DNA of 40,557 nucleotides from Clostridia bacterium (GTDB lineage Bacteria > Bacillota > Clostridia > Oscillospirales > CAG-272). Below the pieces are notes generated by a model. The model searched no databases. It saw only the letters and a program-made list of their open reading frames with translations, and was not told where the DNA came from. The translations under genes and the position numbers were made by a program. Positions 17,494 to 26,310 of the stretch are shown in pieces (the stretch's first letter is position 1; each line of letters starts with the position of its first letter). The stretch is from assembly GCA_017399105.1 (NCBI GenBank), contig JAFQEJ010000039.1, positions 1 to 40,557 on the forward strand. The letters run 5' to 3'.

Positions 17494-19173
17494 CTAATTT
17501 TGCAGGATATCGCGCACTTCTTCGACGCGCTCTGCTGCCATGACACGTTCAAGCAGTGCTGTGGCATCGGGAAGGCTCCATTTGGCAATTTCGGCGCGGC
17601 AGGCGAGGGTTTTAGATGGAGATGTGCTGAATTCATCCAGCCCCATTGCCATGAGCAGGGGAATCATACGAGGATCAGCGGCAGCTTCACCGCACATAGC
17701 GACAGGAATTTTTGCCGATTTGGCGGCATGGATCACATGTCGGATGGCACGCAGGACAGCGGGATGGAAGGGATCATAAAGCGCAGCGGCAGCTCGATTG
17801 CCGCGGTCGGCGGTGAGAACATACTGGGTGAGATCATTGGTACCGATGCTGAAGAAATCGGCTTCGCGGGCGAGGATATCGGCGGTGAGAACAGCGGCGG
17901 GAGTTTCGATCATGATGCCGAGTGGGATTGGATCAAGCGACAGCTCTTCCCTGCAAGCCTCAAGCAGTGCTTTTACCGCACGGATTTCGCTCGGACTGAT
18001 GATGAGGGGGAGCATGATACGGACATCGCCATGCTTGGAGGCGCGGAGTATGGCGCGAAGCTGTGTTTTGAAGAGTGCTTCGTGAGATAGACAATAGCGG
18101 ATTGCACGGTGTCCGAGAAAGGGATTCTCTTCATGCTCAATGCCGAGGGAGGGGATAGCTTTATCGCCGCCGATATCGAGGGTTCGGATAATGAGCGGTT
18201 TGCCTTCTATCGCCTCGGCGGCAGATTTGTAGGCTTCGTACTGTTCCTCCTCATCGGGAGGAGATGTGCGATCCATGAAGAGAAATTCACTGCGCATGAG
18301 ACCGATGCCTTCACCGCCCGATGCTTTAACGAGAGAAGCTTCGGCGGGAGTTCCGATGTTGCAGAAAAGGCAGAATGCTTTGCCGTCGGCTGAGAGCGTT
18401 GGTTTATCGGCAAAGGAAGCAAGGGCAGCGCGAACTTCTCTTTCGGCAGCGGCGCGGGAGGTATGGGTTTGAAGGGTACTCTCGTCGGGGGAGAGAATGA
18501 CCTCGCCGCTGCTGCCGTTGAGGATAACAACCGTGCCGTCGGTGATTTGTCCGATGCCGCCTTCTGCCGAAAAGACTGCGGGAATGCCCATGGTTCCCGC
18601 AAGGATGGCGGCGTGAGAGGTGATGCTTCCCTTGGCGGTGAGGATACCTGTCGGTGGGGAATCGGTGAGAGCTGCCAGCATCGATGGAGTGAGCTCCTCG
18701 GTGACGAGGATGGCATTTTCGGGAAGCGTGAGAGCTGCGGTCGATTTCTCCTGAAGGAGGGCAAGGAGTGCATTTTTGATATCTCTCACATCAGCGGCGC
18801 GCTGTCTGGTGAGATCATCCTCTGAGGCGGTGAAGACGATGATATAGCTCTCGAGAACTGCGGCGGCGGCATGCTCGGCGGTAGCACCCTTTGCAAGCAT
18901 GTCATCGATTTCACCGCGCAGACAGGGATCATTGAGCATAAGGAGATGCCCCTCGAGGATTGCGGCATCATGATCGCCCACACGGGTACGCAGATTGGCG
19001 GCAGCGGCTTTGGTGGATTCGGTATAATCAGCGATCGCCTTATTCAGCCGGGACTTCTCAGCTACCTGTGTGAGAGATGACTCTTTGCTGTAGGAGAGCG
19101 CCGCCTGTCGTATGAGGCAGGCGCTTCCGATGGCGATGCCGCCGCTGACACCGATACCTTGTATTTTTTTCAT
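17494..19173 (-). CDS. ptsI: PTS enzyme I (phosphoenolpyruvate-protein phosphotransferase)
   Basis: Takes phosphate from PEP and passes it to HPr, the first step of PTS sugar uptake in the cytoplasm. 559 aa, usual length. Signatures: N-terminal GIGVSGGIAIG; active-site His187 in KGSITSHAAILAG (E. coli His189 region); PEP-binding GLMRSEFLFM and RTLDIGGDK; DFFSIGTNDLTQY; and the active Cys in AMCGEAAAD. Start ATG is one base after the HPr stop. Last gene of the fruK-fruA-ptsH-ptsI operon. The carriage of general PTS proteins in a sugar-specific operon means the whole phosphorelay is co-expressed. Confidence 0.96.
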   Translation of the reverse strand: MKKIQGIGVSGGIAIGSACLIRQAALSYSKESSLTQVAEKSRLNKAIADYTESTKAAAANLRTRVGDHDAAILEGHLLMLNDPCLRGEIDDMLAKGATAEHAAAAVLESYIIVFTASEDDLTRQRAADVRDIKNALLALLQEKSTAALTLPENAILVTEELTPSMLAALTDSPPTGILTAKGSITSHAAILAGTMGIPAVFSAEGGIGQITDGTVVILNGSSGEVILSPDESTLQTHTSRAAAEREVRAALASFADKPTLSADGKAFCLFCNIGTPAEASLVKASGGEGIGLMRSEFLFMDRTSPPDEEEQYEAYKSAAEAIEGKPLIIRTLDIGGDKAIPSLGIEHEENPFLGHRAIRYCLSHEALFKTQLRAILRASKHGDVRIMLPLIISPSEIRAVKALLEACREELSLDPIPLGIMIETPAAVLTADILAREADFFSIGTNDLTQYVLTADRGNRAAAALYDPFHPAVLRAIRHVIHAAKSAKIPVAMCGEAAADPRMIPLLMAMGLDEFSTSPSKTLACRAEIAKWSLPDATALLERVMAAERVEEVRDILQN

Positions 19174-19174
19174 A

Positions 19175-19459
19175 TTAAACCTCGCCCAATCCCGATTCGA
19201 TCATGGAGCAGGCTTCCTCAAGGGCGGCTTTTTCCTCGGCGATTCCCTTGTCATCCTTTCCCTCGCAGATGATCTCGATTTCGCTTCCGCATTTGATGCA
19301 GGCGGCGATGAGATTCATGAGACTTTTGGCGTTCACATCTCTTCCGTTGTGGCGGAGGGTGATGTCACACTCGTATTTGGCAAGTGCATTGGCGAAAACA
19401 CCGGCGGGGCGCATATGAAAGCCCTGGGGGTTGACGACTTTAACCGTTCTTTTTTGCAT
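19175..19459 (-). CDS. ptsH: Phosphocarrier protein HPr
   Basis: 94 aa. It carries phosphate from enzyme I to sugar-specific EIIA. His15 in NPQGFHMRPAG is the PTS phosphorylation site. Ser46 in NAKSLMNLI matches the HPr kinase site of Bacillota, so it should also take part in carbon catabolite repression through CcpA (known for the family, not visible here). Lies between fruA and ptsI, one base from ptsI. Confidence 0.96.
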   Translation of the reverse strand: MQKRTVKVVNPQGFHMRPAGVFANALAKYECDITLRHNGRDVNAKSLMNLIAACIKCGSEIEIICEGKDDKGIAEEKAALEEACSMIESGLGEV

Positions 19460-19495
19460 TGTAATGATCCGGCGTGATTTTTCACGCTATCCTCC

Positions 19496-21397
19496 TTAAT
19501 TTGCTTTTTTCTTTTTGAGCACGGCAAGAAGCAGCATACCGACCGCGGAACCGACCGCAAGCGAGAGCAGATACATCGCCCAGTTACCGACAACCGCAAA
19601 AACGAAGATTCCTCCGTGAGGTGCCATAAGGGTACAGCCGAAGAGCATGGAAAGTCCTCCTGCGACGGCAGCTCCCAGCGCACACGAGGGAATGACGCGG
19701 AGCGGATCGGAGGCTGCGTAGGGGATGGCTCCCTCGGTGATGAAGCTGAGTCCCATGATATAGTTGACAGGCCCGCTCTTACGCTCCTCTTTTGTGAAAC
19801 GGCTGCCGAAAAAGGTGGTGGCGAGAGCGATGGCGAGGGGAGGCACCATACCGCCGATCATAACAGCTGCCATAATATCGTAATTGCCTGAGGATATAGC
19901 GGCGGTACCGAAGACATAGGCGGCTTTATTGAAGGGACCTCCCATATCGATCGACATCATGGCGCCAAGGACACAGCCGAGCAGGATTTTGCTGGTATTA
20001 TTCATGGCGGTGAGGAAGTTTGTAAGCGATGTGTTGATCATACCCATGAAGGGATTGACGGTGCACATGAGAATGGCGATGAGGGCAAGTCCCAGGATGG
20101 GATAGAGGAGCACCGGCTTGATTCCCTCGAGGGCATCGGGGAGCAGATCAAGCAGTCGGCGCAGTCCCAGCATGAGATAACCGCCCGCAAAGCCTGCAAA
20201 GAGCGCACCGAGAAAGCCTGAGGGAATATCTCCCGCAACTGCCGCAAAGGTGGAGCCGAGGGTTGCCAGATAGCCGCCCACAAAGCCGACAAGCAGTCCC
20301 GGTCGGTCGGCGATACTTCCTGCGATAAAGGCGGCGAGAATGGGAATCATGAAGTTGAAGGCATAGCCGCCCACCGTTTTGAAAAATGCCGCGGCGGGGG
20401 TATTGGTGCCGAAGTTCGCATCCTGCGGCGCACCTGCGATGCTGTCAATGAGAAAGGCAATGGCGATGAAGATGCCACCTGCCACAACAAAAGGGAGCAT
20501 GTGGGAAACGCCGTTCATCAGATGCTTGTAGATCTGTCTGCCGATGCTCTCGCCATCCTGTGAAGCAGAGGGCATTTCGCCTTTGTGGGTGTAGATGGGG
20601 GCATCGCCGCTCATGATACGTTCGATCAGCTCATCCGGCTTTTTGATACCGTCGGACACCTTCACCGAAATCAGCCTTTTGCCGTTGAAGCGCGCCATAT
20701 CTACGCTTTTATCGGCGGCAATGATGATGCCATCGGCAGCTTCGATTTCTGCTGCGGTGAGTACATTCTTTGCGCCGCCCGAGCCGTTGGTTTCAGCTTT
20801 GAGGGGGTAACCGAGACGTTCGCCTGCCTTCTCAAGTGCTTCGGCTGCCATATAGGTATGGGCTATGCCGGTAGGGCAGGCTGTGACGGCAAGGACACGA
20901 TAGGATGCCACCTTGGAGGAGGCTTCGGATTTCACCTTATCGCTGCTTTTTTCAGCTTTATCAATGACAGAGATGAATTCAGCGGGAGATGCTGCGGCGA
21001 GGAGACTTTCGCGGAATGTGCCGTCCATGAGCAGGGTCATCAGCTTTGCCAGTACCTCCAGATGGAGATCTCCGTCCTCGGGGGATGCAATCATGAAGAG
21101 AAGGCGGCTGGGCTTACCGTCGAGAGCTTTATAATCAACGCCTGCGGGGCAGGTGAGAGCGGCGAGAGCAGGCTTTTTGACAGCGGGCGATTTGGCGTGG
21201 GGAATTGCGATGCCGTCGCCGATAGCGGTACTTCCCTGGGCTTCTCGGGCGAGGATGGCTTTCTTATATACCGCGGAATCGCTCAGGCTGCCACTTTTTT
21301 CATGGAGCGAAATAAGGGCGTCGATGGCGGCGGTCTTCCCCGTGAGCTTACGGTTCAGCGAGATGCGCTCGGGGACTAACAGATCGGTGATTTTCAT
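19496..21397 (-). CDS. fruA: PTS fructose-specific EIIABC component
   Basis: Membrane transporter that imports fructose and phosphorylates it to fructose-1-phosphate. 633 aa with fused domains: EIIA (about 1-150, phosphorylated His67 in AIPHAKS), EIIB (about 165-265, active Cys174 in TACPTGIAHTYMAA), and EIIC (about 285-633) with eight or more hydrophobic segments (PFVVAGGIFIAIAFLID; YIMGLSFITEGAIPYAA). Its ATG overlaps the fruK stop by four bases (ATGA), implying translational coupling. The fructose-family signature is clear and the neighbouring 1-phosphofructokinase confirms it. Confidence 0.95.
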   Translation of the reverse strand: MKITDLLVPERISLNRKLTGKTAAIDALISLHEKSGSLSDSAVYKKAILAREAQGSTAIGDGIAIPHAKSPAVKKPALAALTCPAGVDYKALDGKPSRLLFMIASPEDGDLHLEVLAKLMTLLMDGTFRESLLAAASPAEFISVIDKAEKSSDKVKSEASSKVASYRVLAVTACPTGIAHTYMAAEALEKAGERLGYPLKAETNGSGGAKNVLTAAEIEAADGIIIAADKSVDMARFNGKRLISVKVSDGIKKPDELIERIMSGDAPIYTHKGEMPSASQDGESIGRQIYKHLMNGVSHMLPFVVAGGIFIAIAFLIDSIAGAPQDANFGTNTPAAAFFKTVGGYAFNFMIPILAAFIAGSIADRPGLLVGFVGGYLATLGSTFAAVAGDIPSGFLGALFAGFAGGYLMLGLRRLLDLLPDALEGIKPVLLYPILGLALIAILMCTVNPFMGMINTSLTNFLTAMNNTSKILLGCVLGAMMSIDMGGPFNKAAYVFGTAAISSGNYDIMAAVMIGGMVPPLAIALATTFFGSRFTKEERKSGPVNYIMGLSFITEGAIPYAASDPLRVIPSCALGAAVAGGLSMLFGCTLMAPHGGIFVFAVVGNWAMYLLSLAVGSAVGMLLLAVLKKKKAN

Positions 21398-22320
21398 ATA
21401 GATACCTCCTTAAGCTGCAGTGCGGGATCCTCCATGAGGCGCAGGATATCGTCGCGTCTGCCCAATCCCTCGGTGAGTGCGGTAGCATTACCCGCTGCCG
21501 ATCCGAGACGGAGGGCATAGCCATAATCTCCGCGGGACAGATATCCTGCAAGAAATCCTGCAACCATGGAGTCCCCTGCACCGACTGCATTTACCGGCTT
21601 ATCCTGCACGATGCCGGTTTTGTGGAATCTGCCATACTCATCGAGCAGCAGGGCGCCCTCTCTGCCGCAGGAAACGAGGACATTCTGTGCGCCCATTTCG
21701 CGAAGCTTCCCTGCATAGGTGATGACCTCGGCTTCGGTTTCGATTTTTACACCGAAGAGGTCGGCAAGCTCGTGGTGATTTGGCTTGACGAGGAAGGGGC
21801 GGTGCTTGAGTGCGGCGCGGAGCTGATCTCCCGTTGCATCGGCGACAAAGCGGATCTTTTTTGCGGCAAGCTTGGAGGTGATACTTTCATAGACATCATT
21901 GGCAGATTCGGGGGCGCTGCCCGAGAGAACCACGGTATCACCGCCGCGCAGGGAATCGAGCTTCCACTCAAAGCGATAGAGTGCGTCGGCAGAAACGGTG
22001 GGACCACGGGCATTGAGATCGGTGACATTGTCACAGTTCAGCTTCACATTGATGCGGGTGTGTCCCTCCTTGAGCCGTACAAAATCGCAGAGAATGCCGG
22101 ATGCACGAAGGGTATCCTCCAGCCATGCACCGGTGAAGCCTGCCACAAAGCCCCAGGCACAGGTTGCTATACCCAGCTCGCGCAGGATAAGCGACACGTT
22201 AATGCCCTTACCCCCTATATGGAGATGCTCGGCTGTGGTACGGTTGACACTTCCGCAGGTGATGCGATCGAAGGTCATGGTATAGTCGAGCGCAGGATTA
22301 AATGTTACGGTATAGATCAT
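21394..22320 (-). CDS. fruK: 1-phosphofructokinase
   Basis: PfkB-family kinase converting fructose-1-phosphate to fructose-1,6-bisphosphate for glycolysis. Start ATG at 22320 has aaaggag upstream; an in-frame upstream ATG at 22401 lies in a terminator region and is rejected. Motifs: N-terminal TFNPALDYT, sugar-binding HIGGKGINVS, KPNHHEL, and the catalytic/ATP site NAVGAGDSMVAGF. First gene of the operon, overlapping fruA. No FruR-type DeoR regulator is encoded beside it, which is unusual for such operons. Confidence 0.94.
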   Translation of the reverse strand: MIYTVTFNPALDYTMTFDRITCGSVNRTTAEHLHIGGKGINVSLILRELGIATCAWGFVAGFTGAWLEDTLRASGILCDFVRLKEGHTRINVKLNCDNVTDLNARGPTVSADALYRFEWKLDSLRGGDTVVLSGSAPESANDVYESITSKLAAKKIRFVADATGDQLRAALKHRPFLVKPNHHELADLFGVKIETEAEVITYAGKLREMGAQNVLVSCGREGALLLDEYGRFHKTGIVQDKPVNAVGAGDSMVAGFLAGYLSRGDYGYALRLGSAAGNATALTEGLGRRDDILRLMEDPALQLKEVSI

Positions 22321-22390
22321 GAGCGATGCTCCTTTTGGTCGTTCTGTCTGTATAGTGTGCGCAGGAATTGGGATTTTACGCATGGAAATG

Positions 22391-22416
22391 AAAAAAGCCA
22401 CACGATTTTGTGTGAC
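22391..22416 (-). terminator. Terminator hairpin upstream of the fruK operon
   Basis: On the minus strand: gtcacac, loop, gtgtggc, then tttttt. It is the second of two consecutive hairpins after the exported-protein gene and insulates fruK. Confidence 0.7.
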
Positions 22417-22434
22417 CTTGGTGAAAGAATTATA

Positions 22435-22465
22435 ATCGGCTCCGACAGTGTTATCGGAGCCGATA
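22435..22465 (-). terminator. Long perfect hairpin after the exported-protein gene
   Basis: atcggctccga / tcggagccgat, an 11-base perfect stem with a 9-base loop. It is six bases past the stop at 22471, with a weak T tract. Works in tandem with the hairpin at 22391-22416. Confidence 0.65.
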
Positions 22466-22470
22466 GCAGG

Positions 22471-23775
22471 TTAGCTTTGCGCTTGGAAGGTAGATTTTAG
22501 GAGATTGTTGATATAGATAGCAAGATTTTCGCAGCCGGAGAGATCAGCGAAAATATCCATACTCTCTTCGGTTTTGATTCCCATACCGAAGCTGTACCGA
22601 TTCAAGTCTCCGTCAGCAGCATAAGTAATAGCGACATCACGAACGGGCATCAAACCGCTGGACTTGTTGAAATGAACCACAACAATATATTCGGCATTCG
22701 GCTGTCCCCACTTTTCATAAGGGAGCTTTCCCATTTGTCCTTTTGTTTCATGCCAGAGTGCTTCAATCTGTGCCATCTCTTCGGGATTGGAAATTTTATC
22801 AAGGCGAAGCTTCGCTTTGAGTGAGGCGTTGGATTTTTCCCAGACTTCAATCACAATGACCTCACCATTGGCATCATATTTATCCTTGCCCATATCTTCA
22901 TAGAAATTCTCGCGGGAGTAGATGTCAGCGACAGAATTCTGATCACCGCTCGACAGATCGGGGATATAGGTGATGGAATGATTATAGGGACTGTAGAAAA
23001 GAGCACCAAAGTGGAATTTTGTCAGTTCATTTTTCCACCGCAGCAGCACATTCGGATCGAAATATTCCCGATCGACAATATAATAGTGCTCTGCAAAGGT
23101 TCCGGCTGCTCCGAGATTAATGCTCGGATCGGGGCCGGGGATGCCGATAAAGAAGACGCTCATTGATGTGGAGGTACCGGGGGTGAGGTCGTCGATCATG
23201 GTGGGGTGCATGACCCTGAGACGCTGATAGATGGCATTGCACATATCCTCGCGCAAGCAGTAGCTGTCGGTAACCTCCCCTTCCACGATGCCGAAGGAGT
23301 TATAATATTCCTCGGAGGTATAGAAGCTCTTGCCGCGGTAGGAATGAATGGTGCCGTTCAGGTCGCGTACCTGAACTCTGTCGTAGGTTTCAAAGAGCAT
23401 GGCAGTGTCGCTGATGAGGAAGAGGATTTCGTCTGCGGTGAGATCCATCCACTCTCCGGCGGCACGGCGGGCATTGTAGTCTGCGATCTGCTCCTCGCTG
23501 AAGATTGTGGCGGTGAAGCTGCCGTTCTCCTCGGTAACATGGGTTAAGTGGGTGAAGCGTTCGATCAGTGCAGCTTGAGAGGTGGGTGTTGTGCCGTCCG
23601 AAATACTGTCGATAGGCGTTTCGGAAGCTGCGGTCTCAATTTCAGGTGTTAGCGATTCTGCGGGAAGGGGCTGAGTCTCGGTTTCAGCGGCACCGACGCT
23701 GAGCATAGCTGTGATGAGAATGACGGCGGCGACGGTAATGGCGATAACCGTTTTGGTGAATGTCGGATGCTTCAT
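22471..23775 (-). CDS. Exported protein of unknown function, linked to a two-component system
   Basis: 434 aa from the ATG at 23775 (gaaaggag upstream). A signal peptide spans residues 1-30 (TVIAITVAAVILITAMLSVGAAE), followed by a Thr/Pro/Glu-rich linker to about residue 75. The rest is a globular domain I do not recognise. It contains two cysteines in SYCLREDMCN, the aromatic-rich stretch RGKSFYTSEEYYNSFGIVEG, and the C-terminal FADLSGCENLAIYINNLL. It lies 69 bases downstream of the histidine kinase stop, and its promoter region carries a motif also found before the response regulator. The likely role is an extracytoplasmic target of that system; biochemical function is unknown. Confidence 0.8.
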   Translation of the reverse strand: MKHPTFTKTVIAITVAAVILITAMLSVGAAETETQPLPAESLTPEIETAASETPIDSISDGTTPTSQAALIERFTHLTHVTEENGSFTATIFSEEQIADYNARRAAGEWMDLTADEILFLISDTAMLFETYDRVQVRDLNGTIHSYRGKSFYTSEEYYNSFGIVEGEVTDSYCLREDMCNAIYQRLRVMHPTMIDDLTPGTSTSMSVFFIGIPGPDPSINLGAAGTFAEHYYIVDREYFDPNVLLRWKNELTKFHFGALFYSPYNHSITYIPDLSSGDQNSVADIYSRENFYEDMGKDKYDANGEVIVIEVWEKSNASLKAKLRLDKISNPEEMAQIEALWHETKGQMGKLPYEKWGQPNAEYIVVVHFNKSSGLMPVRDVAITYAADGDLNRYSFGMGIKTEESMDIFADLSGCENLAIYINNLLKSTFQAQS

Positions 23776-23805
23776 GATGGTTTCTCCTTTCATTTTTGTG
23801 ATGAC

Positions 23806-23859
23806 AGTATAACGCATCGGGATTATGGAGTCATCATAAAGTTATCATGAAGTTGTAAA
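23806..23859 (-). promoter_or_regulatory. Candidate response-regulator operator and promoter of the exported-protein gene
   Basis: On the minus strand: TTTACAACTTCATGAT (23844-23859), then ACTTTATGATG as a near-copy of ACTTCATGATA, i.e. 11-base direct repeats of the sort bound by OmpR-type regulators. A -10 box TATACT lies at 23806-23811. TTTACAA(T/C)TTCATGAT also lies at the response regulator promoter (25904-25919). Confidence 0.5.
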
Positions 23860-25212
23860 AGTTACAGAAGCGGTGGTTCCCTGCCCGGGATGGGAGGAAA
23901 ATTCAAGCACAGCCCCGTGCGCTTCGGCAATTCGCTTACAGAGGGCAAGGCCAAGACCTGTTCCGCCTGTGCGGGAGGAGCGGCTTCGTGATTGATCGGT
24001 GCGGTAGAAGGGCTCGGTGATGTGGCTGAGCTGTTCTTCGGTCATACCTACTCCGTTATCGGTGACGCTGAGGGTGATATATTGTTCAGATTTTGTGCAG
24101 GAGAGAGTGATAATTCCCTTCTTTTCACAGGCTTTGATGGCATTTTCGGTGAGATTGGAGAGAAGCATTTCAAGAAGAAGTTGATCTCCGCTAAGGGTGG
24201 CATCTTCTCCCATGACGCGAATTTCACAGCCGCTTGAGAGTGCAGATGCCAGATGACGCTCGCGGGTATCGAGAAGGAGAGGCATGATCTGGCAGGGATA
24301 AGGCTCGATTTTATTTTCACGGATGAAGGCGGAATCGAGAAGCGTTTCGCTGATGCGCTTCAGCCGGTTGGATTCGCTCATGATATAGCCGGCGGCATCG
24401 AGCATCTCTTCCTCAGGAATATTGGCGGTACAGATATACTCGGCATAACCGTAGATGCCGGTCAGGGGGGTACGCATTTCATGGGCGAAGTCGTCGAGCA
24501 TACGCTGTCTGCGGTCAGCGGTATCGCGAAGCTCTGCCATCTGATTGCTGATGCGCTCTGCCATGCGGTTGAAATCGGCGGCAAGATGGGCGAATTCATC
24601 ATCGCCGCTCTCATCGGCTCGGACATGGAAGCTTCCGCCTGCGATATCCTGAGTAACCCGGCTCAGCTTTTCGAGGGGAGAATAAAGCCTTCGCAGGAGC
24701 AGATAGAGCAGAATTGCCAGAAGCGAGGAAGCGACAACAGAAGCGGCGGCAAAGGCGATGATCAGCCGGCTGAAATCGGCATCGAGGTAGCTGACATCCT
24801 TGGTATAGGTGAGGGTGAGGCTATCGTCGCAGATGGACTGGGTGATGAGAATATAACGCACACCGTCGGCTCTGTCGCCTGTCATTTTGCCGGGCTCGGG
24901 GATTTTCAGGTCGGGCGGCAGGGTGGAATGAGTTACCTCACCTGCCGACTCAAAGCGAAGGTAAATGCCTTTGGGGGCATAAAAGCTTGCGTAGGACACC
25001 TGCAGGAGATGGGTGGTGCTGCTCTCCGAATCCTCGGCATCTCGCTCAAAGGCAGAGACGATGGTGAACTGCTCGGAACGGCTGATCTGCTCGGCTGCTT
25101 CCAGATTGGCTTCAAAGGTATAGAGGGCGAGGGCGAAGATGCCGCCGTTCAGAAAGACGAGGAAGAGGATGAGGGTAAGAAGATAGGTACGCTCTAAGAA
25201 TTTCAGTCTCAT
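23845..25212 (-). CDS. Sensor histidine kinase
   Basis: 455 aa inner-membrane kinase. TM1 at about 9-31, an extracytoplasmic sensor of about 115 residues, TM2 at about 149-173, then HAMP (RRLYSPLEKLSRVTQDIAGG). The dimerisation domain has phospho-acceptor His244 in DFAHEMRTPLTGIYGY. ATPase motifs: N-box SNLTENAIKA, G1 SVTDNGVGM, F-box EPFYRTD, G2 GGTGLGLAL. Its ATG overlaps the response regulator stop by four bases. The signal sensed is unknown. The exported protein just downstream may be an accessory factor or output. Confidence 0.94.
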   Translation of the reverse strand: MRLKFLERTYLLTLILFLVFLNGGIFALALYTFEANLEAAEQISRSEQFTIVSAFERDAEDSESSTTHLLQVSYASFYAPKGIYLRFESAGEVTHSTLPPDLKIPEPGKMTGDRADGVRYILITQSICDDSLTLTYTKDVSYLDADFSRLIIAFAAASVVASSLLAILLYLLLRRLYSPLEKLSRVTQDIAGGSFHVRADESGDDEFAHLAADFNRMAERISNQMAELRDTADRRQRMLDDFAHEMRTPLTGIYGYAEYICTANIPEEEMLDAAGYIMSESNRLKRISETLLDSAFIRENKIEPYPCQIMPLLLDTRERHLASALSSGCEIRVMGEDATLSGDQLLLEMLLSNLTENAIKACEKKGIITLSCTKSEQYITLSVTDNGVGMTEEQLSHITEPFYRTDQSRSRSSRTGGTGLGLALCKRIAEAHGAVLEFSSHPGQGTTASVTFTTS

Positions 25213-25856
25213 ATCTCAAACCTGTAGCCGATTTTGTAGATGGTTTTGATGCGATCCTTCAGTCCCAGCTTATGGCGGAGCTGCTGGATGTGGACATCGA
25301 CGGTGCGGGTATCGCCCTCGTAATCGTAGGTCCAGACCAGATTGATCAGCTTCTCTCTTGACAGGGCAATGTTGCGGTTGATGATAAGCACCTCCAGCAG
25401 AGAGAATTCCTTTGGGGTGAGCTCAACGGCGCTGCCGTCGCAGAAGACCTTTCGGCTGTCGAAATCAACTGTGATATTGTCGAAGGAAAAGCTGTTTTCG
25501 TCCCGTTTGGTACGGCGGAGGACGATGCGGACACGGGCGAGCAGCTCCTGCATCTCGAAGGGCTTGAGGATATAGTCATCAGCACCGAGGGAAAGCCCCT
25601 GCAGGCGATCCTCGAGGGCACTCTTGGCGGTGACAAAGATGACCGGAACATCCCCTGTCAGCTTGATCAGATCGAAGCCGGAGAGACCGGGGAGCATCAC
25701 GTCGAGAATGATGAGATCGAAGCGCTCACTGCGGATCAGCTCGAGGGCGGTGATGCCGTCATGGGCGGATTTACAGGCATGACCGGTAAGGATGAGATTT
25801 TTCGATATGAGGGCATTGATCGAGGTCTCGTCCTCGACAATCAGAATTTTTGCCAC
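25209..25856 (-). CDS. OmpR-family response regulator
   Basis: 215 aa. Receiver domain 1-115 with acidic pair ED at 8-9, phosphorylated Asp52 in LIILDVMLPG, Thr in FVTAK and Lys in ILKPFE. The C-terminal winged helix is at 125-215 (ELTPKEFSLLEVL, EGDTRTVDVHIQQLRHKLG, YKIGYRFEI). The start is GTG at 25856 with aaaggagg upstream. First gene of the regulator-kinase-exported protein set. A motif at 25904-25919 in its own promoter suggests autoregulation. Confidence 0.95.
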   Translation of the reverse strand: MAKILIVEDETSINALISKNLILTGHACKSAHDGITALELIRSERFDLIILDVMLPGLSGFDLIKLTGDVPVIFVTAKSALEDRLQGLSLGADDYILKPFEMQELLARVRIVLRRTKRDENSFSFDNITVDFDSRKVFCDGSAVELTPKEFSLLEVLIINRNIALSREKLINLVWTYDYEGDTRTVDVHIQQLRHKLGLKDRIKTIYKIGYRFEI

Positions 25857-25887
25857 GGTAATCCTCCTTTGCGTGATTTTCTGCTTT

Positions 25888-25919
25888 ATTATACAGCAGA
25901 AAGATCATGAAATTGTAAA
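25888..25919 (-). promoter_or_regulatory. Response-regulator promoter with candidate autoregulatory site
   Basis: -10 box TATAAT at 25888-25893, no good -35 box. TTTACAATTTCATGAT (25904-25919) occupies the -35 position instead, typical of an activator-dependent promoter. It differs at one base from the site before the exported-protein gene. Confidence 0.55.
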
Positions 25920-25990
25920 GAAAACGGCTGTTACAAATAGAATATTTGCAGCTGCCGTTTACACTTTTAAGCTCATATTTTTCCAATATA

Positions 25991-26200
25991 TTATTTCAGC
26001 GGTCTCGGATCGTCAATCAGTCCGAGGATATAATCGACCGATACGTTATAAAAGCGTGCCAACAGTTTCAGTTTTTCACCGTTGATATCCGCTTTACCAC
26101 ATTCCATTTTACTGTAATGCTGTTGTGTTGTTTTTATGATTTTCGCAATTTCCGCTTGACTTAATTCTCTGTCTTCTCTTAGATCCCTGATTCTATACAC
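25991..26200 (-). CDS. Small XRE-family helix-turn-helix regulator
   Basis: 69 aa, essentially only a Cro/CI-type helix-turn-helix: LREDRELSQAEIAKIIKTTQ, HYSKMECGKADINGEKLKLL, VSVDYILGL. GTG start with aaaggagt upstream. Such minimal regulators occur in mobile elements, toxin-antitoxin loci and as standalone repressors. No partner toxin is seen beside it. Target unknown. Confidence 0.8.
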   Translation of the reverse strand: MYRIRDLREDRELSQAEIAKIIKTTQQHYSKMECGKADINGEKLKLLARFYNVSVDYILGLIDDPRPLK

Positions 26201-26310
26201 AATTTTGACTCCTTTGAGTATGATTCCAATTTACCTTGTGTTTTTCACCAACCGGTTCACTTGATTCTAAAGCTGATTTGGCGGGACAATTCTACATCTG
26301 TAAAAATCAT

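Noticed and set aside
22321..22401. Longer fruK with an ATG at 22401
   Set aside because: The extension lies over the upstream terminator and adds no PfkB sequence; the ATG at 22320 has a perfect ribosome site.
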